A stretch of 64,000 nt of DNA from Acinetobacter tianfuensis (GCF_003611465.1 NZ_RAXV01000018.1:1-64000), one strand, 5' to 3'. Positions 25,294-34,643 are shown, counted from the stretch's first letter. The notes: generated from the sequence alone by a model not told the origin. A program made the numbers and translations.

Positions 25294-25674
25294 ATGAAAA
25301 AATTACAATTTGCAGCCAACTGTGAACATCATCAGGCGAATCAATCTGATTCAGCCGCAGCGCAAAAGCAGGTGGCAAATCTGCTGGCAAGCAAGCTGGG
25401 GCAATATGGTTTTGAGGCATTGCCGCAGGGCAGTGACCGTGTTGCTGTGAGTGTAGATAATCATGAACTGCCGCTTTCTGTGACTTGCCAAGGGCATAAT
25501 ACTGAAGGGCATTTAGTATGTGAAATTACCTCTTACCCAGATGAAGAACAAGATTGGCTTGACCGTATTACAGAACAAAGTTTACTGAATCAATTGGCGC
25601 AGGCAGTGGAAAACACTTTAAAAGAAGATGCAGCCTTTAGTGAATTTAAATGGAAGAACGGTGACTCTAACTAA
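25294..25674 (+). CDS. Conserved-looking small protein of unknown function
   Basis: Product of 126 residues, soluble and acidic, no signal peptide or membrane helix. It starts MKKLQFAANCEHHQ and ends with a charged helix (QLAQAVENTLKEDAAFSEFK). No domain recognised. The start at 25294 (ATG) is chosen over a TTG at 25282. A decayed copy of its last third lies at 27192-27359, beyond two further unknown genes, so this locus has been duplicated or used as an insertion site. Confidence 0.7.
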   Translation: MKKLQFAANCEHHQANQSDSAAAQKQVANLLASKLGQYGFEALPQGSDRVAVSVDNHELPLSVTCQGHNTEGHLVCEITSYPDEEQDWLDRITEQSLLNQLAQAVENTLKEDAAFSEFKWKNGDSN

Positions 25675-25701
25675 GCGATAAAGATAAATGAAATCAATAA
25701 T

Positions 25702-26229
25702 ATGACAACATCGAGGTTTGCTCTCTATCTCGCAATCGCACTATATATCACGTCTTTATGTTTACCTGCCGTAGATGGCGGAATTGGTATTGAGATTGTT
25801 TTTGCTGCAATTTTAGGGCATATCCTACTCATCGGTATTCCATTTAGCTTTCCTGTTTGGGCAAATTTATTATTTTATTTGGCGGTGAAGAAATACATTC
25901 AACATCAAAAACACCCCAGTGGTGAACTATTTCACGATGGCATTGTTTGGGCTGTTGTTGGTTTTATGCTGATGATTGTTGGCTTTTCATTTGCCTTGAC
26001 TAAGGGGGGGCAAATTGGAGCATTGTTGTGGCTGTTGTCAGGTATTTTCCTGATATTAGCTTTTATTTTTCAAAAAATACCGATATGGCTGGCGAGTTTA
26101 ATTTTACTGATTACTGTATGTATCGGTGCAGTGATGACGGTGAAAATATTTAATAACGCTATAAATGTTGCTCAGTACCAATTACGTCCGTCATTAAAGA
26201 TTGCATCTACACTATTTGATAAAAAGTAA
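25702..26229 (+). CDS. Membrane protein of unknown function
   Basis: Product of 175 residues with about four to five hydrophobic helices (roughly 7-25, 27-65, 79-99, 103-122 and 127-148), then a short polar tail ending FDKK. No family recognised. The TAA at 26227-26229 is followed in the same frame, after four sense codons, by the next open frame, so the two could be parts of one gene split by a stop codon (see findings). It lies in an accessory patch flanked by a repeat of the preceding gene. Confidence 0.65.
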   Translation: MTTSRFALYLAIALYITSLCLPAVDGGIGIEIVFAAILGHILLIGIPFSFPVWANLLFYLAVKKYIQHQKHPSGELFHDGIVWAVVGFMLMIVGFSFALTKGGQIGALLWLLSGIFLILAFIFQKIPIWLASLILLITVCIGAVMTVKIFNNAINVAQYQLRPSLKIASTLFDKK

Positions 26230-26241
26230 ACCGATTTACCT

Positions 26242-27177
26242 GTGCCGAAATTAATGCAAGTGGTCCAAAATCATCAGGATAGGGCAAAAGGTACGGGACA
26301 TTCACCTCCTCCGAAAGATAAAAATGCAGTTGATCTTGCAATTTTAGCAGGTCAACGTATAGAGATTCAGTTTGATGACATGGCAACAACTTCGCTGAAT
26401 GACTCATCGAATATAGTCTGTAAAATGGACGCTCAGCGGCAATATTTTATCGGCTATCCAAAAATATTTTGGGAAAATGGTTATGAATGGCAGCATATTG
26501 GTAATAATTGGGAGTTTGGACTCGCTATTGGACGTGCTAAGGACAACGATACGTCGATACTTTACCGTAGTACACGATTGGGTGATCGGCATACACGTTT
26601 AGAACTGATTAACAAAAATAATCACCAAATTTTGTATACACAAGATTTACTGATTCAGCCCTTTCGGAATGGCTGTTTTTATTTGCCTAGCGCGTATTCT
26701 TCAGAAATTGAGTCAGCATTTTCATTGCTTCAGAATAATGAGCTTCCATACCGGCAACGTGCTGCTCAAATGCAGGCGCAATCGAGTTTTGCAGAAACTT
26801 TAGATACAGCTTGTCAGTGGAAATTGATCCGCCCTAATGAATATTTGTTTGAGGGGAAAAAAATTCGCATAATGACGGATAAAGCACTTCGACCACGCTT
26901 CTTATGTTCTAAGCATTATGCTGCAGTCGCTTTTATGTCAAGGATAGGTTTTACGAAAACTGGCTATATGGAGATTATGATTTTAAATCGAGAGACATTG
27001 GAGTCAGTAGGGTGCCGTAGAGAATTTGATTCAGAATTGAATGTTGAACAACGGCAGCAATATCAAAAGGGTGAGTTTCATTTGGAACGCATTCAGATCA
27101 AAGAACGATCTTCAGAAACTCAATGTCTGCCTGTGCAGTTTTATTTTTCAGATGGAACGATGCAACAAGGTGACTGA
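26242..27177 (+). CDS. Soluble protein of unknown function, possibly the continuation of the preceding gene
   Basis: Product of about 311 residues from a GTG at 26242, or 307 from the ATG at 26254. No ribosome site precedes either. It has no signal peptide or membrane helix and no recognised domain; beta-rich blocks with many aromatic residues dominate (YFIGYPKIFWENGYEW, IGNNWEFGLAIGR, RNGCFYLPSAYSS). The same reading frame as the membrane protein upstream, 12 bases apart, suggests either translational coupling or a former single membrane-anchored protein. Confidence 0.6.
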   Translation: MPKLMQVVQNHQDRAKGTGHSPPPKDKNAVDLAILAGQRIEIQFDDMATTSLNDSSNIVCKMDAQRQYFIGYPKIFWENGYEWQHIGNNWEFGLAIGRAKDNDTSILYRSTRLGDRHTRLELINKNNHQILYTQDLLIQPFRNGCFYLPSAYSSEIESAFSLLQNNELPYRQRAAQMQAQSSFAETLDTACQWKLIRPNEYLFEGKKIRIMTDKALRPRFLCSKHYAAVAFMSRIGFTKTGYMEIMILNRETLESVGCRREFDSELNVEQRQQYQKGEFHLERIQIKERSSETQCLPVQFYFSDGTMQQGD

Positions 27178-27191
27178 TAAAACTCTTTTAA

Positions 27192-27359
27192 GGTGAAGTC
27201 GAGGCTTGGGGTTGTAAAATTAATGTATGTGCAGATGAAAGATGGCCATGATTTCAGAAAATTGAAACCTAAAATTTGATGAAGCAATTGGTATAAGCTG
27301 TAGAAAATACCCTAAAAAAAGATGCTTTATCCAGTGAGTTTAAGTGGAAAAATACTTAA
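27192..27359 (+). pseudogene. Decayed 3' fragment of the 25294 gene
   Basis: Read in one frame without indels, this stretch gives AVENTLKKDALSSEFKWKN near its end against AVENTLKEDAAFSEFKWKN in the intact gene at 25294, and the similarity extends upstream without gaps (CKINVCADE versus CEITSYPDE). Three in-frame stops (27249, 27270, 27294) and no start make it non-functional. It is the remnant of a second copy. Confidence 0.8.
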
Positions 27360-27378
27360 ATCTCTGGTGAATGATATA

Positions 27379-27410
27379 AAAAAGGCTGATGGTGAGTCAT
27401 CAGCCTTTTT
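27379..27410. terminator. Bidirectional terminator
   Basis: 13-bp perfect stem with a 6-base loop, A run left and T run right, between the pseudogene fragment and the convergent YeeE gene. Confidence 0.85.
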
Positions 27411-27411
27411 A

Positions 27412-28623
27412 TTAACAGCCAGTTAATTTCTCAGGCTGAGGTTTTTCATTTGGAAAGAATATTGGGCGCAGCTTCACGCCAATACTGTTGCCAATAAACG
27501 CAAAGATCAGCCATAGCCAGCCATGTAAACTGCCTGAAGCAATGCCGCTGAAATATGCGCCAATGTTGCAGCCATAGGCTAAGCGGGCGCCATAGCCCAG
27601 CATTAAGCCGCCAACCACAGCAGCAATAACTGAACGCATTGGAATATTTAAATTGGGCGCGAATTTGCCTGCAAGGCTTGCTGCCAGTAAAGCGCCGAGC
27701 ATAATGCCGAAATTCATCATGGATGTGATGTCAAACCACAGTGACTCACTTAATGCTTTGGCATTTGCTGGGTTTTGCCAGTAGTCCCAAGAAGCAACAT
27801 CAATACCGGCAAAGCTTGCTGTTTTTGCGGCCCAAACCGCAAGTGCAGATGTTACGCCCCACGGGCGGCCTGCAAGCGCTAATGTTGCAAAGTTAAGCAA
27901 GCTAAGAATAATGCCGCCCCAGATTAGAGGCCAAGGGCCGCGCAGAAAACGTTTCCAGCCATGTGCTGTGCTGGCAGGTTCTGCTTCTAATGAACCGTGA
28001 CGTTTTTTCTCAAAGTAAATGGTGGCTAAGGCAATTGTTGCGAAAAGAACAAAGTTTAATATGAGCGCTGGAATGACACCTAGGCTGGTGACAATAGAAA
28101 TAGGCGCAAGATGCGGTAAATTAAACCACCAGTCTAAATGCGAAGTGGCAATAAGTGAGCCTAAGCAAAAGAAGACGAGTGTGATGAGCATGCGTGAGCT
28201 GCCGCCGCCTGCAGTGTAGAGCGTACCCGATGCACAGCCGCCGCCTAATTGCATGCCAATACCGAATATAAAAGCGCCAATAACGACAGATGTTGATACT
28301 GGACTGACTAAGCCTTTAACTGGGCTGCCAAATAGTTCGCCAGCACCTAAGGCTGGGAAAAATAAAAGAACAGCCAGAGCCAGCATAATCATTTGAGCGC
28401 GCAGGCCGCGTCCGCGTCTTTCTTTAATGAATACACGCCAGCTTGAAGTAAAACCAAATGAAGCATGGTATAGGGTCATACCTAAAGCGCCGCCAATTAA
28501 AAAGAGCAGGGCTTGGTTTATACCAACGATTTGATAAGCGCCAATGGTGCCAATAATAAGCAGGATAAGCGCAACATATGCTGAGCGCTGTGAGCGGTCA
28601 GCTTTTGCAGCAATAACAGACAT
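27412..28623 (-). CDS. YeeE/YedE family sulfur-compound transporter
   Basis: Product of 403 residues with about ten membrane helices arranged as two similar halves. Each half has the family's Cys/Gly-rich motif: MQLGGGCASGTLYTAGGG (about 126-143) and YGCNIGAYFSGIASGSLHG (about 355-373). YeeE (TsuA) imports thiosulfate through conserved cysteines; this long single-chain form may carry thiosulfate or another sulfur compound. No tusA-like yeeD gene lies next to it. It starts with a clean ATG (MSVIAAKADRSQ). Confidence 0.85.
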   Translation of the reverse strand: MSVIAAKADRSQRSAYVALILLIIGTIGAYQIVGINQALLFLIGGALGMTLYHASFGFTSSWRVFIKERRGRGLRAQMIMLALAVLLFFPALGAGELFGSPVKGLVSPVSTSVVIGAFIFGIGMQLGGGCASGTLYTAGGGSSRMLITLVFFCLGSLIATSHLDWWFNLPHLAPISIVTSLGVIPALILNFVLFATIALATIYFEKKRHGSLEAEPASTAHGWKRFLRGPWPLIWGGIILSLLNFATLALAGRPWGVTSALAVWAAKTASFAGIDVASWDYWQNPANAKALSESLWFDITSMMNFGIMLGALLAASLAGKFAPNLNIPMRSVIAAVVGGLMLGYGARLAYGCNIGAYFSGIASGSLHGWLWLIFAFIGNSIGVKLRPIFFPNEKPQPEKLTGC

Positions 28624-28760
28624 GGGAGATGTATGACAAAAATAAAGGCGTATTCTAAATGATCTAAAAATGAAATGGCGCTCATATAAAGGGCAGAAGA
28701 GCTGATATTGATTTGAATTTTATATTATATATATGAGTAATATTAATAAGCTGATTGTAT

Positions 28761-28819
28761 TTTTTATACCCAGCACAAGCAATATGCTGGGTATAAAAAA
28801 CCCATCTGAAGATGGGTTT
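28761..28819 (-). terminator. Two adjacent hairpins downstream of the alpha/beta hydrolase gene
   Basis: A 15-bp stem (28761-28775 with 28785-28799) is followed by a second stem (28798-28806 with 28811-28819, loop TGAA). The runs of T at 28761-28765 and A at 28795-28800 give U tracts on the minus strand, downstream of the gene that ends at 28825. The first hairpin could also act on other transcripts. Confidence 0.65.
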
Positions 28820-28824
28820 AATAT

Positions 28825-29457
28825 TTAGCTTAATGACAAAAAGCGTGTCATTGCAATACGCAGCTGTTTTAAATAGCCAGTAAAGAAGTGGTTTGCCCCT
28901 GGCAATACGGTGACTAAATGGCGCTGCGGTTTAGACCACTGAATCATGTCCGATAATAAGGTAACATCATCTGCTTCACCATGAATGAAAAGAATGTCGC
29001 CTTTAATATGCGGCGTTACATAGTGGCGTACACCTGCAACAGTATTTGTAGGCAGGCCGCATAAAATTGTTTGTACTGGCTGAAGTTCGACGGGCAGCAT
29101 CGCATAGCTTTTTGCCATAACGTGTGCGCCAAAACTGAAACCGCCCGCATAGAATTTTTTCCCATCATGCTGGCTTCGCGCGTATTTAATCACTTCTAAA
29201 GTATCAGCTGTTTCACCATTGCCTTCATCATGCACGCCAGCACTTTGGCCTGAACCGCGGAAACTTGGGCGATATACAGCACAGCCGCGTTCTAAAAACA
29301 TCTGGGCCAATAAAGCAGGAACTTTATGCTGCGGTGTACCGCCTTGCAATGGGTGTGGGTGGGTAACTACCGCGAATCCTTTCACTTCACCTTGTGGGTA
29401 ATCAACAAAAACTTCAATTTGGCCAGCCGGGCCTTGAAGGAAAATTTGTTCAGACAT
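28825..29457 (-). CDS. Alpha/beta hydrolase (dienelactone hydrolase-like, YqiA/YfhR-type)
   Basis: Product of 210 residues. Features: HPHPLQGGTPQHKV near the N-terminus, FRGSGQSAGVHDEG, the nucleophile elbow GGFSFGAHV (Ser near 112), FIHGEADD (acid) and the C-terminal LPGANHFFTG (His near 192). Short cytosolic hydrolases with this HPHP motif are common in proteobacteria and their substrates are unknown. The ATG at 29457 (MSEQIF) is preferred to a TTG at 29472. Confidence 0.85.
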   Translation of the reverse strand: MSEQIFLQGPAGQIEVFVDYPQGEVKGFAVVTHPHPLQGGTPQHKVPALLAQMFLERGCAVYRPSFRGSGQSAGVHDEGNGETADTLEVIKYARSQHDGKKFYAGGFSFGAHVMAKSYAMLPVELQPVQTILCGLPTNTVAGVRHYVTPHIKGDILFIHGEADDVTLLSDMIQWSKPQRHLVTVLPGANHFFTGYLKQLRIAMTRFLSLS

Positions 29458-29581
29458 AGGTAAATCGATCAATAACGGGAGAATGCATTATTCTACCGAT
29501 AATGCTCAGTAAAAACACAGATTGGAAATAAAATAAGTCTACTGTTATAGTTTGTTTACTTATATTTTAATCAATTATTTT

Positions 29582-30361
29582 ATGCTTGCTCTTATTTCTC
29601 CAGCAAAAACCTTAGATTATGATTCTGTTTTACCTACAGATAATTACACTTTACCAAGACTGCTAGATCATTCACAAGAACTTATAGACGTAAGTCGTAA
29701 ATTGTCTGCCTCGGACATCGCCAATTTGATGAGTGTGAGTGAAAAAATTGCAGTTTTAAATACAGCGCGTTTTCGTGACTGGCAGCCAGAGTTTAATTTA
29801 TCCAATGCGCGTCAAGCTATTTTTGCATTTAAAGGTGATGTTTACACGGGGTTAGATGCTTATCACCTGAACAATAGTGATGTGGGATATGCTCAGCAGC
29901 ATTTGCGTATGCTATCGGGTTTATATGGTTTACTGCGTCCATTGGATTTGATGATGCCGTACCGTCTGGAAATGGGAACTAAGCTGAAAAATACCCGCGG
30001 TCAAAACTTATATGAGTTTTGGGGGATGAATATTACGCAGCTGATTAATAACGATCTGCAGCAGGCGGGCAGTGCGCTGCTGGTGAATCTGGCTTCAGAT
30101 GAATACTATAAATCTGTTAAAGAAAGTAAAATTGAGGCAGAAATTATTAAACCCGTTTTCTTAGATCAGAAAAATGGTAAATACAAAGTTATTAGCTTTT
30201 ATGCGAAGAAAGCCCGGGGCTTGATGGCGCGTTATATTATTGAAAATAGAATTGAACAGGTGGAAGATCTGAAATCATTTTCAGCAGATGGTTATTATTT
30301 TGATGCAGAGAGTTCATTAAAAGGTGAGTTGACTTTTAAACGTGACGAGCAGGCTGTATAA
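29582..30361 (+). CDS. yaaA: Peroxide stress protein YaaA
   Basis: Product of 259 residues of the UPF0246/DUF328 family: [15 protein letters not shown] at the start, [44 protein letters not shown] and the C-terminal FKRDEQ. YaaA lowers free iron and DNA damage during hydrogen peroxide stress and binds DNA. Start at the ATG 29582; the longer frame from 29552 lacks support. A terminator follows 27 bases after the stop. Confidence 0.93.
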   Translation: MLALISPAKTLDYDSVLPTDNYTLPRLLDHSQELIDVSRKLSASDIANLMSVSEKIAVLNTARFRDWQPEFNLSNARQAIFAFKGDVYTGLDAYHLNNSDVGYAQQHLRMLSGLYGLLRPLDLMMPYRLEMGTKLKNTRGQNLYEFWGMNITQLINNDLQQAGSALLVNLASDEYYKSVKESKIEAEIIKPVFLDQKNGKYKVISFYAKKARGLMARYIIENRIEQVEDLKSFSADGYYFDAESSLKGELTFKRDEQAV

Positions 30362-30388
30362 AACAGCCGCTTTTATGTATTTCGTCAG

Positions 30389-30413
30389 AAAAACAGCCTT
30401 TGGGCTGTTTTTT
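30389..30413 (+). terminator. Terminator of yaaA
   Basis: 10-bp stem (30389-30398 with 30403-30412), loop TTTG, T run. Confidence 0.8.
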
Positions 30414-30650
30414 ATTTTTTACTTGGATGAAAAAACTTGTATATTTTTTTTGTTTTTAATCAATTGTTTAAGTTTTTTGAAAATGCTTTAGCCTTTTTAA
30501 AGAGGTTTTTATGATGCTTAAATAGTTACGAAAATTGTACTTAAAGTTTAAATTTTCTTGTTTAAATTGATATAAATGTGAACCAAGTCGCACTTTTGTT
30601 ATTCAATTTGTTATCATAAGTAAAGTTTCATAGAAAAATAAAATTAAGTT

Positions 30651-30851
30651 ATGAAAACCTTAGTTATTTCATTATTTCTTTTTATTGTTGGCAGCTTAGG
30701 TGTTTTTGTGTATTGCAGTGCAGAGGAAAAACGCCAGCAAGCAGTGAGCCAGCTGATAAAAGAAGAGCGCAGCTACAACCTGCATCATACATCTGCGGTA
30801 CAGGCTAATTTGCCAAAGGAGCCCCAGCGTTTGATAGGGAGGGAGCTTTAG
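30651..30851 (+). CDS. Small membrane-anchored protein of unknown function
   Basis: Product of 66 residues with one N-terminal helix (LVISLFLFIVGSLGVFVY, about 4-21) and a polar, mostly helical tail (EEKRQQAVSQLIKEERS). Codon use (CAG, CTG, CGC) fits the surrounding genes. The ribosome site is weak (AAGTT). It is probably real but could be a chance frame; no similar family was recognised. Confidence 0.45.
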   Translation: MKTLVISLFLFIVGSLGVFVYCSAEEKRQQAVSQLIKEERSYNLHHTSAVQANLPKEPQRLIGREL

Positions 30852-30978
30852 CGATTCATCATTTTTAAGATGATAGGGTTTTATAGAACTTTCAATAAAA
30901 CCAATATGTTAAATTTACTAAAAATGATTAACCAGAAATTTTGGAAACATTTGAAAATCAATGTGTTATAATTTGCAT

Positions 30979-31066
30979 CGCATAGTGTAAAAGCATAATG
31001 AATCTTTACTAGGTTGATGATTTTACAGAATTAAATGAGCTGCATAGTTAATGTGCGGCTTTTTTG
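30979..31066 (+). ncRNA. Candidate small RNA or terminated leader
   Basis: A -10 box TATAAT (30967-30972) preceded by TGTG predicts a start near 30979. About 88 bases later a terminator ends the unit. In between, TGTAAAA (30986-30992) pairs perfectly with TTTTACA (31021-31027), closing a 28-base loop. It matches no RNA family I recognise. It could be a free small RNA or a regulated leader of the permease gene. Confidence 0.45.
31039..31066 (+). terminator. Intrinsic terminator upstream of the purine permease
   Basis: 7-bp stem with G-U pairs (GCTGCAT 31039-31045 with GTGCGGC 31053-31059) followed by six T. It lies 185 bases before the permease start and more than 180 bases after the preceding small gene. 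Confidence 0.6.
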
Positions 31067-31168
31067 TTTGCATTTTTTAAGTAAATCTATTTTTAATATT
31101 ATCTTATTGAATGCATTCAAATTATTCTTCATTTTTGAAATATGTCAGTATTTATACGCTGCTGTAAT

Positions 31169-31213
31169 TTCCACAACATTAGGCATTAAGCAAAAATATC
31201 TAATGTTGTGGAA
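31169..31213. repeat. 13-bp perfect inverted repeat before the purine permease gene
   Basis: TTCCACAACATTA (31169-31181) and TAATGTTGTGGAA (31201-31213) with a 19-base spacer. No T run follows, so it is not a terminator. TTAGGCAT also occurs twice as a direct repeat (31179-31186 and 31216-31223). It lies 38 bases before the permease start codon. Confidence 0.8.
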
Positions 31214-31250
31214 TGCTTAGGCATAAAGTTTACTTCATAGGGGCTAGGTC

Positions 31251-32573
31251 ATGACGACTCCTAATCCGTCTTCTCAAAGTGTTCTAGAGCGTTTGTTTAA
31301 GCTGAGTGAAAATAAAACCAGCTTTAGAACAGAGGTATTAGCGGGTGTAACAACATTTCTTACAATGTGCTACATCATTATTGTCAATCCAATGATTTTG
31401 TCTGAAACAGGCATGGATCATGGGGCTGTCTTTGCGGCAACGTGTTTGGCAGCTGCAATTGGCTGTCTTGTGATGGGGTTGATTGCAAACTATCCTATCG
31501 CACTTGCACCGGGCATGGGCTTAAATGCGTACTTCACGTATTCCGTTTGTTTGGGTATGGATGTGCCTTGGCAAACAGCGCTTGCTGCGGTGTTTGTATC
31601 AGGACTGGTCTTTATTGCAATTAGCATGTTTAAGATCCGAGAGGCAATTGTCAACGCTATTCCTATGTCGCTTAAGCTGGCAATTGGCGGCGGTATTGGC
31701 TTGTTCCTCGCACTTGTTGCTTTGAAAAATGCAGGAATTATTGTCAAAAATGATGCAACTTTGGTTGGCTTGGGCGATTTAAGCCAGCCTTCTGTTATTT
31801 TTGCATTATTGGGTTTTTTACTTGTTGTTGTGATGCATCAGTTTAAAGTGCGCGGTGCAATTATCATCAGTATTTTGGCTGTAACTGCTCTTGCAACAGT
31901 ATTGGGTTATAATGAATTCCAAGGTGTTGTTGGCCAAATTCCTTCAATTGCTCCAACATTCATGCAAATGAATTTTGAGGGGCTGTTTACAGCAAGCTTA
32001 ATTGGTGTCATTTTTGTCTTCTTCTTGGTAGATTTATTTGACTCAACAGGAACCTTGGTTGGCGTTTCACACCGTGCGGGCTTGTTGAAGGATGGTAAAT
32101 TGCCGCGCTTGAAAAAGGCATTATTTGCCGATTCTACAGCAATTGTGGCAGGTGCTGCTTTAGGTACATCTTCAACGACTCCATATATTGAGTCATCGGC
32201 GGGTGTGGCCGCTGGCGGCCGTACAGGTTTAACGGCGGTCGTGGTTGCTGTGCTGTTTATCCTATGTTTATTCTTGGCTCCGCTTGCACAATCTGTTCCA
32301 GGCTTTGCTACTGCGCCAGCACTGCTGTTTGTCGGTGTGCTGATGATTCAGGGTATTGTTCATATTGAATGGGATGATATTACGGAAGCAGTACCTGCAT
32401 TTTTAACCATCGTATTTATGCCGTTCACATATTCAATTGCAGACGGTATTGCGATGGGCTTTATCAGCTATGCACTGATTAAATTGCTTACGGGCAAGGC
32501 GAAAACTGTTCCATATATGGTATGGATTATTGCTGTGCTTTGGGCACTTAAATTTGCGATGTTTGGCGGTTAA
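31251..32573 (+). CDS. NCS2/AzgA-type purine permease (adenine, hypoxanthine or guanine)
   Basis: Product of 440 residues with about 12-14 membrane helices. Family signatures: FRTEVLAGVTTFLTMCYIII at residues 21-40, ALAPGMGLNAYFTYSV, FLVDLFDSTGTLVGVS and TSSTTPYIESSAGVAAGGRTG. It belongs to the AzgA branch (AdeP/YicO/GhxP), proton symporters for adenine or for guanine/hypoxanthine. The downstream neighbour is an adenine deaminase, so adenine is the likeliest substrate. AGGGGCTAGGTC provides the ribosome site. A terminator separates it from the deaminase. Confidence 0.9.
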   Translation: MTTPNPSSQSVLERLFKLSENKTSFRTEVLAGVTTFLTMCYIIIVNPMILSETGMDHGAVFAATCLAAAIGCLVMGLIANYPIALAPGMGLNAYFTYSVCLGMDVPWQTALAAVFVSGLVFIAISMFKIREAIVNAIPMSLKLAIGGGIGLFLALVALKNAGIIVKNDATLVGLGDLSQPSVIFALLGFLLVVVMHQFKVRGAIIISILAVTALATVLGYNEFQGVVGQIPSIAPTFMQMNFEGLFTASLIGVIFVFFLVDLFDSTGTLVGVSHRAGLLKDGKLPRLKKALFADSTAIVAGAALGTSSTTPYIESSAGVAAGGRTGLTAVVVAVLFILCLFLAPLAQSVPGFATAPALLFVGVLMIQGIVHIEWDDITEAVPAFLTIVFMPFTYSIADGIAMGFISYALIKLLTGKAKTVPYMVWIIAVLWALKFAMFGG

Positions 32574-32581
32574 TTCATTAA

Positions 32582-33643
<1,062 letters not shown>

Positions 33644-33663
33644 TTTGCGTTAGCATCAGCGGC

Positions 33664-33690
33664 AAAAGGCGGCATGAGCTGCCTTTTTTT
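33664..33690 (+). terminator. Terminator of the deaminase gene
   Basis: 10-bp stem with one G-U pair (33664-33673 with 33678-33687), loop ATGA, T run. Confidence 0.8.
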
Positions 33691-33701
33691 GAGAGTAAAG
33701 A

Positions 33702-34052
33702 ATGAAATATGTGTTGAATATGGTGCTGGCATCACTGCTGTCAGCTGCTGCAATTCAGGCCAATGCGCAGCAAAGTACTGCAGTGAAAATACTGAAGCCG
33801 GTCATCGAGCGCCAGTGCGCAATTGAGTTAAATGATTCAAGAGCGTGGAAAGCATCCAGTTATTTAATGACTGAAGCCAATAAACAAGCTTTTGAAAAAG
33901 AAGTTTGCAGCTGTGTAGGTGAAAATGCCCTGAATGATGTTGGTGTGATGGAAATTGCGCAAGCAATGCTGACAGAAGAAGCCAAAAATGAGCTGGTGCG
34001 TAAGGCAGTGCTGAATAGTATTAAGAGCTGTGTATTGCAGAGTAAAAAATAA
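33702..34052 (+). CDS. Exported four-Cys protein, paralogue A
   Basis: Product of 116 residues with a cleavable signal peptide (cleavage likely at ANA-QQ, residue 22). The mature part is helical with four Cys: QCAIEL, EVCSCVGE and SCVLQ. The same framework (CxxEL, a Trp six residues on, LTE.K, EVCxCVG, C-terminal CV) occurs in the lipoprotein at 34850, two genes away, so these are paralogues. Function unknown; two disulfides in the periplasm are likely. Confidence 0.75.
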   Translation: MKYVLNMVLASLLSAAAIQANAQQSTAVKILKPVIERQCAIELNDSRAWKASSYLMTEANKQAFEKEVCSCVGENALNDVGVMEIAQAMLTEEAKNELVRKAVLNSIKSCVLQSKK

Positions 34053-34076
34053 AGCGCCGCAGCGCTTTATTTTTTT
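34047..34076. terminator. Bidirectional terminator
   Basis: 11-bp perfect stem (34047-34057 with 34062-34072), loop CGCA, flanked by A and T runs. It begins within the last codons of the 33702 gene and also serves cytochrome b561 from the other side. Confidence 0.8.
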
Positions 34077-34088
34077 GTATGTTTGTTT

Positions 34089-34643
34089 TTATTTTGGCTG
34101 GCGGGTCATGCTGCGCAGTACATTGTCTTTATCTATAAAGTGATGCTTTAATGCTGCGAGTACATGGCCGATGATCAACAGTGCAGCTGCCCAAGAAATG
34201 TAAATATGCAGCGGTTTCACAATTGCTAGAAGCTCTGGATTATCCTGTATTAAGCGCGGTATTTCAAATAAATACAAGACGGGTGCTGGATGGCCGGCGC
34301 TCCAGCTGAATAAACAGCCTGTAATTGGCAGAGCCAGTAAGATGAAGTAAAGGCCTAGATGACCTAAATGCGCAAGCTTTTGCATCAGTGGCGACATGCT
34401 GTCAGGCAGTTTGGGCGCTGGGTGTGTATAACGCCAAAAAAGGCGGATCACAATTAAAAAGATCAGCGTTGTTGCAATGTTCTTATGCAGGGTGATCACT
34501 TGGCCTTTAAAACTGCCGTCATTGTCATAACTGAGAAAATTGTCGCTATAGAAGCCAATAATCCATGCAGCTATAAATATAATGGCCATAATCCAATGCA
34601 GTGCTTGTGCCGTACGGGTGTAGTATTCAGTCTTGTTGTTCAT
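34089..34643 (-). CDS. Cytochrome b561
   Basis: Product of 184 residues with four membrane helices and the conserved heme-ligand histidines: ALHWIMAIIFIAAW (helix 1), ITLHKNIATTL, and HIYISWAAALLIIGHVLAALKHH (helix 4). The CybB type carries two heme b groups and passes electrons between ubiquinone and periplasmic partners. It lies between two paralogous four-Cys exported proteins, on the opposite strand. Superoxide:quinone oxidoreductase activity is known for the E. coli member; here it is inferred only from family. Confidence 0.9.
   Translation of the reverse strand: MNNKTEYYTRTAQALHWIMAIIFIAAWIIGFYSDNFLSYDNDGSFKGQVITLHKNIATTLIFLIVIRLFWRYTHPAPKLPDSMSPLMQKLAHLGHLGLYFILLALPITGCLFSWSAGHPAPVLYLFEIPRLIQDNPELLAIVKPLHIYISWAAALLIIGHVLAALKHHFIDKDNVLRSMTRQPK

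Larger units (their letters stand above)
30852..31250. other. Structured 400-base leader/intergenic region upstream of the purine permease
   Basis: No protein gene seen. It holds, left to right, an AT-rich 8-bp hairpin (30877-30884 with 30895-30902), a promoter with TATAAT at 30967-30972, a candidate small RNA ending in a terminator near 31066, and a 13-bp perfect inverted repeat at 31169-31213 shortly before the permease start codon. Each is listed separately. Confidence 0.6.

Noticed and set aside
28761..28819. Hairpin pair as part of a repeat family or CRISPR
   Set aside because: Only two different hairpins, no repeated unit with spacers; fits a terminator.
30979..31066. Purine riboswitch in front of the permease
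   Set aside because: The conserved loop and junction sequences of purine aptamers are not present.
31169..31213. Inverted repeat before the purine permease as a terminator
   Set aside because: No T run follows the stem and the spacer is long; kept as a regulatory candidate only.
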